The notes beneath the pieces were generated by a model. That model was not told where the DNA came from, did no database searches, and saw only the letters and a program-made list of their open reading frames with translations. Both the position numbers and the translations under genes were made by a program. DNA of 5,278 nucleotides, from NCBI GenBank assembly GCA_947175045.1, contig CAMWLH010000180.1, positions 1 through 5,278 of the forward strand. The letters are read 5' to 3'. This DNA comes from an uncultured Clostridia bacterium (GTDB lineage: Bacteria > Bacillota > Clostridia > Oscillospirales > Ruminococcaceae). This document shows positions 1 to 4,544 of the stretch, piece after piece (the first letter of the stretch is position 1; the number at the start of each line of letters is the position of its first letter).

Positions 1-690
1 GCTTCTGATATTCTTATTGGAGAGTGTGTACAGCTTGTTGTCCTTGATGAATTTTGTTCCCGTGTCCACAAACAGAAAGGTGATATTTCTCTCCACGCAT
101 TCAGCGCGAAGGCTCTGCACCCACTCAAAGCGGCAGGGACGCGCTCCCGCATAGTTTTCTCCGCCGCAGCTCACCTGTTCTATTTGTCCGCTGTCCAGCC
201 ATTTCGCAAGACTTATCGCGCCGATAAAGGGCGCGGCGTTTACTCCCTTGTGCTTGAACGGAAGCTCCAGCAAAAGCGGGACGCGCTCGTCCGCGCGGCG
301 CTGATTCTCGGTCGAAACGCTCAGAAACACGTTCTCCCAGCCGTCCCCCCAATCCTTGGGCAGACATTCGGCAACGCGCTGCGGGCGTTTTGTGAAGAAT
401 GAGAATACCACGTCGCCTCTCGCGCGAATAATGTCCCATGCCTCGCTCCGCCACTCGTCAGCTTCCTCAAGGAAAAAGTCCGAGGTCATGCAGGCATACA
501 GCATTTCGCCGCTGCGTATCTTGTACGCTCCGCGCCTGTCCTTGTGCAGCGGGTAATCGAAATTGCTCTTTACACGGTATATCTCCGCGCCGTTGTGCCC
601 GCGCTGCTCGTCCAGAAAATACATATAGCAGTTCGCGCAGCCCTCGCTTACCTTATGACAGCCGTGCCATGGGTTCCATATATTGCGCAG
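1..690 (-). CDS. DUF5131 (phage Gp37/Gp68, three-Cys-motif) family protein, 3' end cut off by the window edge
   Basis: The frame is open from the left window edge to position 696 and gives 230 residues. The N-terminus reads RNIWNPWHGC, followed by a Cys triad at residues 11, 18 and 21 (C-x6-C-x2-C). Further family-like stretches are FFTKRP (about 98-103), LSVSTEN (123-129) and CGGEN (175-179). I recognise this as PF07505/DUF5131, first named from phage Gp37/Gp68 and compared to radical-SAM-like proteins because of the clustered cysteines; its biochemical role is not established. An in-frame TGA at 697-699 and the lack of any ATG, GTG or TTG before WNPWHGC leave CTG at 688-690 as the best start, and it has a well-placed ribosome binding site. 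Family proteins usually begin a few residues before WNPWHGC and end soon after a segment like the one at the edge, so probably only a short tail is missing. The gene lies 16 nt after the 183-residue gene and shares its transcript. Confidence 0.88.
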   Translation of the reverse strand, partial: MRNIWNPWHGCHKVSEGCANCYMYFLDEQRGHNGAEIYRVKSNFDYPLHKDRRGAYKIRSGEMLYACMTSDFFLEEADEWRSEAWDIIRARGDVVFSFFTKRPQRVAECLPKDWGDGWENVFLSVSTENQRRADERVPLLLELPFKHKGVNAAPFIGAISLAKWLDSGQIEQVSCGGENYAGARPCRFEWVQSLRAECVERNITFLFVDTGTKFIKDNKLYTLSNKNIRS

Positions 691-695
691 AGTAT

Positions 696-703
696 ATCAC
701 CCC
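696..703 (-). promoter_or_regulatory. Ribosome binding site deciding the CTG start
   Basis: On the minus strand this reads GGGGTGAT, which pairs with the 16S rRNA tail through GGTGAT plus one further G. Five bases separate it from CTG at 690-688. It overlaps the in-frame TGA (699-697), so translation cannot start further upstream in this frame. This is the main evidence for a non-AUG start. Confidence 0.65.
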
Positions 704-706
704 GAA

Positions 707-1258
707 TCAGCCGTAAATTCTTTCCCACACCCGCGGGAATTTTTCCCTCACAAACTCGGTATAGGAGCAGTCCGCGGGCAGGTGCTTTTCTCTGATATAG
801 CTTTCTGTCAGGGAGTACCAACGTTCAAGCTCTTTTTGAGATTTATCCTCAAATCTTCCGAGCTTCATTCTGCCCTCTTCAATATATTTCATAAACAGCT
901 CGTAAGCGTTCGTGACTTCAATGCACCCCATAGTTTTTATCGGCTCTGTCGCGAGCCTTGCACATGGAATATTCTTAAAGGGAATGACCTGCACCTCGTC
1001 GGCGTTTACCTCATATATGTACCCGCTCACTCCATCCGAAACCTCTTTCAGAGCGTTCGGATAAAGCTCATGATATATCAGTGTATCTCCCTCAAAGCCG
1101 TATGGAAACCAGTAATAGGGACGTTCCACCGCGTTGCACAGATAAAACGCCGCCACAGCCTCAAGAGTTGACATATAAACATATGGGCGGTCATGGTCGG
1201 CTAAGTTAGGCTTAAGCACACCAATGCCGCCTGTCCTGCTGCCGTGATAAAGTGTCAC
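707..1258 (-). CDS. Unrecognised 183-residue protein with an ADP-ribosyltransferase-like N-terminus
   Basis: I choose GTG at 1258-1256, giving MTLYHGSRTGG, because a perfect GGAGGG lies six bases before it. The longer reading from ATG at 1285 starts inside the promoter palindrome and has no binding site. I see no signal peptide or membrane segment, so the protein is probably cytoplasmic. The N-terminal pattern LYHGS (His5), a Gly/Leu/Pro-containing stretch and VYMST (Tyr28) recalls the H...Y layout of small ADP-ribosyltransferase-fold proteins such as the DUF3990 or KptA type. A candidate glutamate is Glu64 in YHELYP, but the triad is not certain. The C-terminal third is charged and probably helical (ERWYSLTESYIREKH). 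The gene follows its own promoter and is 16 nt ahead of the DUF5131 gene. I do not recognise a named family; the ART idea is inference from motif spacing. It is a confident gene with an uncertain function. Confidence 0.9.
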   Translation of the reverse strand: MTLYHGSRTGGIGVLKPNLADHDRPYVYMSTLEAVAAFYLCNAVERPYYWFPYGFEGDTLIYHELYPNALKEVSDGVSGYIYEVNADEVQVIPFKNIPCARLATEPIKTMGCIEVTNAYELFMKYIEEGRMKLGRFEDKSQKELERWYSLTESYIREKHLPADCSYTEFVREKFPRVWERIYG

Positions 1259-1264
1259 GCAAAT

Positions 1265-1270
1265 CCCTCC
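1265..1270 (-). promoter_or_regulatory. Ribosome binding site deciding the GTG start
   Basis: GGAGGG on the minus strand lies six bases before GTG 1258-1256. The alternative ATG at 1285 would lie upstream of this site, within the palindrome and close to the predicted transcription start, so GTG is preferred. Confidence 0.85.
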
Positions 1271-1278
1271 AAAATAAT

Positions 1279-1310
1279 CGCCCATACTATAATATTATAC
1301 AGTATGGGCG
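1279..1310 (-). promoter_or_regulatory. Near-perfect palindrome over the -10 box, likely operator
   Basis: The outer arms CGCCCATACT (1279-1288) and AGTATGGGCG (1301-1310) are exact inverted repeats of 10 bp. The centre TATAATATTATA (1288-1299) is itself a palindrome. Allowing a 2-nt bulge, the minus strand folds as CGCCCATAC(TG)TATAAT against ATTATAGTATGGGCG, about 15 bp per arm. The -10 hexamer 1299-1294 lies in its middle and one arm lies in the -35/-10 spacer, which is where a dimeric repressor would block RNA polymerase. No T-run follows on either strand, so it does not look like a terminator. Confidence 0.75.
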
Positions 1311-1322
1311 GTCAATTGTCAA
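1294..1322 (-). promoter_or_regulatory. Consensus SigA-type promoter for the ART-like/DUF5131 operon
   Basis: On the minus strand the -35 is TTGACA (1322-1317) and the -10 is TATAAT (1299-1294), with a spacer of exactly 17 bp; both hexamers match the consensus fully. Transcription should start near 1287, giving a leader of about 30 nt before GTG at 1258. The -35 overlaps the TGA stop codon (1321-1319) of the preceding lipoprotein gene. Confidence 0.85.
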
Positions 1323-2035
1323 TCGGTTAAGGAAAAAATAACGGGGCTGAAGCTCTCATCTGTTTCGTCTATTTGGAGCAGAACTTCTTTGCCGTCAAAA
1401 ACCAGCTCTCCGATTTTTTCCGTCGGGATAAGATTCATATCCACAAAAGAAATTTTTTCGTAATCAAGGTCCGCATCATATACCAACAGCCTGTTATCTT
1501 CCGCTGTGAGAACCATTTCGGAAAAATAATTGCTGAATCCGTATTCCAATACCTGCTTTTCCGCGGTATCAAAACAGCCGATTTGTGAGCGGTGAATTCC
1601 CGAACCCCACGAAAAAGTAAAATACAGCTCCTCGCAGTCGTCCCCGTTAAGGTCGGCAATAGCAAACGAGTCCGCTCCAAAGCCTCCGAAGAATGTTCCG
1701 AGCGTGTAGTACTCACCGTCATAAAACAATATCGAAGCGCAGGACTTATTGTATTTGTATATCGTCATTCCGTATTTTTCGGTAATATCGGGGGGAGTCA
1801 CATTATAACGTATGTCGTACTCAGGCTCGCTGTCGCAGTCCTGTGCGTCGGGGTCGTCATCTGTTTCAGAGGGGGTAAGCTGAAAGGTCACGATCTCGGT
1901 TTGGTCGGGATACGCGGCGATATTCACGTTAAGAGCGACATTTTCCGTTATGCTGTCACCGTATCGCGTTACATGATTTGCGCAGCCCGCGAGAAAAACC
2001 GCCGCGAAAACCAAAGAAAGAGTTTTATTTTTCAT
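1319..2035 (-). CDS. Putative lipoprotein with one FG-GAP/VCBS-like Asp-rich motif
   Basis: This is a 238-residue protein. Residues 1-18 form a classic lipoprotein signal: Lys-rich start, hydrophobic core LSLVFAAVF, and lipobox LAGC with Cys18 as the lipidated residue. The mature protein would be anchored to the outer face of the membrane. Residues 56-75 are rich in Asp and Glu and look like a flexible linker. DLNGDDCEE at 128-136, followed by LYFTF, fits the DxNxDxxxE calcium-loop pattern of FG-GAP/VCBS-type beta-propeller repeats, but only one copy is evident. No enzyme motif is visible and I do not recognise a named family. The ATG lies one base after the stop of the alpha-galactosidase gene, with no clear Shine-Dalgarno sequence, so expression probably depends on translational coupling. 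There is no terminator after it, so some read-through into the next operon is possible. A role in sugar binding or sensing would be guesswork. Confidence 0.88.
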   Translation of the reverse strand: MKNKTLSLVFAAVFLAGCANHVTRYGDSITENVALNVNIAAYPDQTEIVTFQLTPSETDDDPDAQDCDSEPEYDIRYNVTPPDITEKYGMTIYKYNKSCASILFYDGEYYTLGTFFGGFGADSFAIADLNGDDCEELYFTFSWGSGIHRSQIGCFDTAEKQVLEYGFSNYFSEMVLTAEDNRLLVYDADLDYEKISFVDMNLIPTEKIGELVFDGKEVLLQIDETDESFSPVIFSLTD

Positions 2036-2036
2036 A

Positions 2037-4229
2037 TCATACTTTTATAAAATGCGCGATATAACTTTGGAAATCCCCCCAGAGCGACGGGATATCGAAG
2101 CCGCTGTTCATAAGCAGCTCCGCGGAGTAGACCCTGCCCGTTTCCTCGTGCTTGTAGTACGCGCCCTTTTCCAGACCCGCAAGGCGTACTCTGTGCAGGA
2201 AAACGCTCGGCTCTTTAAGCACCTGAATGTACTCCAGCAGTGCCTCGCTCTTATCCTTTGCGACAAATTCCCAAGCGTCGAAACGGTCGTTGTCAAAGGG
2301 ATTTCCGATACGGTAGTAGTCGCCCGTGCGGACAAGTGGATTGTACTTGTTGAACTCCTCGATCTGCTTTTTTATATTCCATTTGTCATCGTCAGAGATT
2401 TTGGTAATATCCAGCTCGTATCCGAACGTTCCCACCATAGCCACGCGCCCTCTTGTTTCAAAGGGGGTTATTCTGCCCACGCAGTGATTGGGGCTGTCGG
2501 AAACGTGTGCGCCGAAGCAGGAGCAGGGATAGCAAAGCGACGTGCCGTACTGAATTTTAAGGCGCTCGATAGCGTCTGTGTCGTCGCTGGTCCATATCTG
2601 AGGGGAGTAGTACAGCATACCCGCGTCGAAGCGTGAGCCGCCGCCCGCGCAGTTTTCAAGCAGCAGATCGGGGAAATCCGTCAGCAGGCGCTCCTGTATC
2701 TCATAAACTCCCAGAACGTATCTGTGCCATATCTCGCGCTGCCTTTCGGGAGGCAGAACCTCGTTACCGACCTCGGTGAGCTGCCTGTTCATATCCCACT
2801 TCACATACTCTATGTTGGCGGAGGACAATATCTTATACATCTGCCCGTATATATGGTCGCGCACTTCCTTGCGCGAGAAGTCAATGACAAGCTGAGAGCG
2901 GGCGGTGGTGCGCGGACGTCCGGGAATATGGATACACCAGTCGGGGTGTGCCTTGTAAAGCTCGCTGTCGGGGGAGATCATCTCGGGCTCAAACCATATG
3001 CCGAATTTCAGCCCCAGCTTATTCACCTCGTCCACGAGATATTTCAGCCCGCCCTTTATCTTCTCCTCGTTCACGAACCAGTCGCCGAGAGAGCTTCTGT
3101 CGTCATTGCGGTGACCGAACCACCCGTCGTCCATTACCAGCATTTCAATACCCGCTTTGGCGGATTCGCGGGCGATATCCAGCAGCTTTTCGGTGTCGAA
3201 ATTGAAGTAGGTAGCCTCCCAGTTGTTGATGAGTATCGGGCGGCGGATATCCTTCCATTTGCCGCGGGTGAGATTGTTTCGCATTACGTCATGGAACGTG
3301 CGGGACATCTCTCCTATACCCTTGTCCGAGAACGCCATGATTACCTCGGGAGCTTGAAATTCCTCGTTAAGGTCTAAATGCCAACTGAAATCATAGGGAT
3401 TTATACCCGAGAAAATACGGGTCTTTTCATACTGATTGACCTCGCAGCCCGCAACAAAGCTGCCCGAATAGCACAGCGCGAAGCCGTAGCAGTCGCCGTA
3501 GTCCTCGGTCGCTTTCTTATCCACGATGGCAATAAAATTGTTGTGAGCATGACTGGTAGAACCGCGGCAGCTGTCCACCAGCTGCTTGCCGAAATGGAGC
3601 GGATTGCGCTGCACATGGCGTTCTCTCGCCCATGTTCCGTAAAGGGTTATCATATCGTAATCCTTGCCGTCAAGCTCCACGCAGGCTGACAGCAGGCGGC
3701 GAAGCTCTATGGGATCGCTGCCGCCGTTGCGTACCTTTACGGAGCGCGTGATAACGTCCAGCTTCTCAAAGACGGAATACTGCAGGGTTATCTCAAGACC
3801 GTTGAGGGGGTCTTTGCAGTAAACCTCAAGGCTCGTTGCCTCGTCCTCGCTGTTGGCATAGGTGGCGGGCAGACCCTCGAGCTTTTTCTTGCCCTTGTAA
3901 ATATTGTAACCCGAATAATAGCACTCGCAGGCGCTCATGCCGTTTTTGTCCATAAGCTGCATACAAGGCTCTCGGAAATCCGCCACGCCGCTTGTGGGGA
4001 ACTCCATTGCGGCGCAGTCAAAGCTGTGCGGTCCCATAGCGTCGTGAACGGCGGGAACAAACGGCTCGTCGTTCGGGATGCGCATCATATGGGTAATATT
4101 CGTTTCGGGAATATACGCGCCGTAATACAGATGTATCAGATTATTGGACTCCGTTACATGGAAAGCATAGGAGCTGTGGGGCGTGTCCAGCTTGAACACG
4201 CGCTTTTTTTCATCATAGATTATTGGCAT
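2037..4229 (-). CDS. aga: Alpha-galactosidase, glycoside hydrolase family 36
   Basis: This 730-residue enzyme hydrolyses terminal alpha-1,6-linked galactose from sugars such as melibiose, raffinose and stachyose, releasing galactose. The length matches the roughly 730-residue Geobacillus/Clostridium GH36 type, which acts as a cytoplasmic oligomer; there is no signal peptide. An N-terminal beta-supersandwich domain (about 1-325) precedes a TIM barrel (about 330-640) and a short beta C-terminal domain. Barrel landmarks are NNWEATYF (335-342), MDDGWFG (366-372), GIWFEPEM (410-417), KWDMNR (477-482) with catalytic nucleophile Asp479, ENCAGGGSRFD (525-535), and WTSDDTDA (546-553) with acid/base Asp549. 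All key residues are present and the frame is intact. The start ATG has GAGAGG eight bases upstream (4243-4238). It is the first gene of a unit with the lipoprotein, transcribed from the promoter at 4279-4307. No transporter or regulator is visible inside the window. Confidence 0.97.
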   Translation of the reverse strand: MPIIYDEKKRVFKLDTPHSSYAFHVTESNNLIHLYYGAYIPETNITHMMRIPNDEPFVPAVHDAMGPHSFDCAAMEFPTSGVADFREPCMQLMDKNGMSACECYYSGYNIYKGKKKLEGLPATYANSEDEATSLEVYCKDPLNGLEITLQYSVFEKLDVITRSVKVRNGGSDPIELRRLLSACVELDGKDYDMITLYGTWARERHVQRNPLHFGKQLVDSCRGSTSHAHNNFIAIVDKKATEDYGDCYGFALCYSGSFVAGCEVNQYEKTRIFSGINPYDFSWHLDLNEEFQAPEVIMAFSDKGIGEMSRTFHDVMRNNLTRGKWKDIRRPILINNWEATYFNFDTEKLLDIARESAKAGIEMLVMDDGWFGHRNDDRSSLGDWFVNEEKIKGGLKYLVDEVNKLGLKFGIWFEPEMISPDSELYKAHPDWCIHIPGRPRTTARSQLVIDFSRKEVRDHIYGQMYKILSSANIEYVKWDMNRQLTEVGNEVLPPERQREIWHRYVLGVYEIQERLLTDFPDLLLENCAGGGSRFDAGMLYYSPQIWTSDDTDAIERLKIQYGTSLCYPCSCFGAHVSDSPNHCVGRITPFETRGRVAMVGTFGYELDITKISDDDKWNIKKQIEEFNKYNPLVRTGDYYRIGNPFDNDRFDAWEFVAKDKSEALLEYIQVLKEPSVFLHRVRLAGLEKGAYYKHEETGRVYSAELLMNSGFDIPSLWGDFQSYIAHFIKV

Positions 4230-4237
4230 AAATTATA

Positions 4238-4243
4238 CCTCTC
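4238..4243 (-). promoter_or_regulatory. Ribosome binding site of the alpha-galactosidase gene
   Basis: GAGAGG on the minus strand lies eight bases before the ATG at 4229. It supports the annotated start, which also gives the expected family N-terminus. Confidence 0.75.
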
Positions 4244-4278
4244 GTCAGCATTTTTTTCCGCTTGCCGCGGCTGGTTTT

Positions 4279-4307
4279 ATTGTAGCATATTCGCGGCATT
4301 ATTGCAA
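4279..4307 (-). promoter_or_regulatory. Promoter of the alpha-galactosidase/lipoprotein unit
   Basis: On the minus strand the -10 is TACAAT (4284-4279), preceded by TGC, so it forms an extended -10 (TGnTACAAT). The -35 is TTGCAA (4307-4302), four of six matches, with a 17-bp spacer. Transcription should start near 4272, giving a leader of about 43 nt. The weak -35 with an extended -10 is compatible with an activator-dependent promoter. A GC-rich 8-bp palindrome, GCCGCGGC (4264-4271), lies at the predicted start and might be an operator or chance. Confidence 0.6.
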
Positions 4308-4355
4308 TAGGAAAAGATAATTTATTTTTGGGATATGGATATTCAAACAAAATGT

Positions 4356-4395
4356 TACACGTTGCGCAGGATTTCGACATCATGTGCAATGTGTA
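4356..4395. repeat. Imperfect inverted repeat, candidate regulator-binding site
   Basis: The arms TACACGTTGCGC (4356-4367) and GTGCAATGTGTA (4384-4395) match as inverted repeats at 10 of 12 positions, with 16 bp between them and arm centres 28 bp apart. The right arm abuts the -35 hexamer at 4396 of the rightward promoter. The whole element lies about 85 to 125 bp upstream of the predicted start of the alpha-galactosidase transcript. Such placement suits an activator or a repressor acting on one or both divergent promoters. Which regulator binds is unknown. Confidence 0.5.
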
Positions 4396-4424
4396 TTGAA
4401 AAATTGGCAAAAGTATACTATAAT
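4396..4424 (+). promoter_or_regulatory. SigA-type promoter of the right-hand gene
   Basis: TTGAAA (4396-4401) and TATAAT (4419-4424) are separated by 17 bp. The -10 is perfect and the -35 matches five of six bases. Transcription should start near 4431, about 114 nt before the ATG at 4545, leaving a leader long enough to hold structure. Confidence 0.8.
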
Positions 4425-4430
4425 TACCGT

Positions 4431-4544
4431 ATAAGAACATATGCGGCTTGGTTTCAACCAAACGGCGGCTTTTGCATATTAAGTAAATCAGGTGATACTT
4501 AATTCAAACAGCCCTGTAATATAATTTTTTAAGGAGGCACTCAA
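4431..4544 (+). other. Structured 5' leader with two hairpins and a possible 13-codon ORF
   Basis: Hairpin 1 has outer arms ATATGC (4439-4444) and GCATAT (4474-4479) around an inner stem TTGGT (4448-4452) / ACCAA (4457-4461) with loop TTCA. Hairpin 2 has an 8-bp perfect stem ATTAAGTA (4478-4485) / TACTTAAT (4496-4503) with a 10-nt loop. Their ends share two bases, so they may compete. A 13-codon ORF, MRLGFNQTAAFAY, spans 4441-4482 but has no good ribosome binding site. I match the leader to no known riboswitch class. Confidence 0.4.
4531..4537 (+). promoter_or_regulatory. Ribosome binding site of the right-hand gene
   Basis: AAGGAGG, a near-perfect Shine-Dalgarno sequence, is seven bases before ATG 4545-4547. 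It fixes the start of the gene that leaves the window on the right. Confidence 0.92.

Larger units (their letters stand above)
4230..4544. other. Divergent intergenic region between the alpha-galactosidase gene and the right-hand gene
   Basis: This is the only stretch longer than 300 bases without a main gene. It holds two back-to-back promoters (4279-4307 leftward, 4396-4424 rightward), an imperfect inverted repeat between them (4356-4395), and a structured leader for the right-hand gene. The part 4308-4355 is AT-rich and contains only a short tandem GGATAT pair (4331-4342). I see no tRNA, no intrinsic terminator and no convincing catabolite-response (cre) site. Confidence 0.7.

Noticed and set aside
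125..454. Minus-strand frame of 109 codons inside the DUF5131 gene, and plus-strand frames at 184-716
   Set aside because: All overlap the DUF5131 reading frame, which carries conserved motifs along its full length; these are out-of-frame shadows.
683..1171. Plus-strand open frame of 162 codons
   Set aside because: It lies opposite the 183-residue gene, which has a consensus promoter, a ribosome binding site and plausible protein composition; the plus frame has none of these.
1279..1310. Palindrome as an intrinsic terminator for the lipoprotein gene
   Set aside because: There is no T-run after the stem on either strand, and the predicted transcription start of the next operon lies inside it; an operator fits better.
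1592..2050. Plus-strand open frame of 152 codons
   Set aside because: It is antisense to the lipoprotein gene, whose signal peptide and lipobox make the minus strand the coding one.
2052..3377. Long plus-strand open frames (2052-2636, 2724-3377) opposite the alpha-galactosidase gene
   Set aside because: They are antisense to a fully motif-supported GH36 enzyme, show no family motifs and have no ribosome binding sites.
4331..4342. Tandem GGATAT GGATAT
   Set aside because: Two copies of a 6-mer in AT-rich intergenic DNA are too short to call a repeat element.
4354..4369. Possible catabolite-response (cre) element around TGTTACACGTTGCGCA
   Set aside because: The spacing from TG to the central CG is one base too long and the flanks do not fit the cre consensus.
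4520..4525. Second TATAAT just before the ribosome binding site at 4531
   Set aside because: No acceptable -35 lies 16-18 bp upstream, and transcription would start inside the ribosome binding site.
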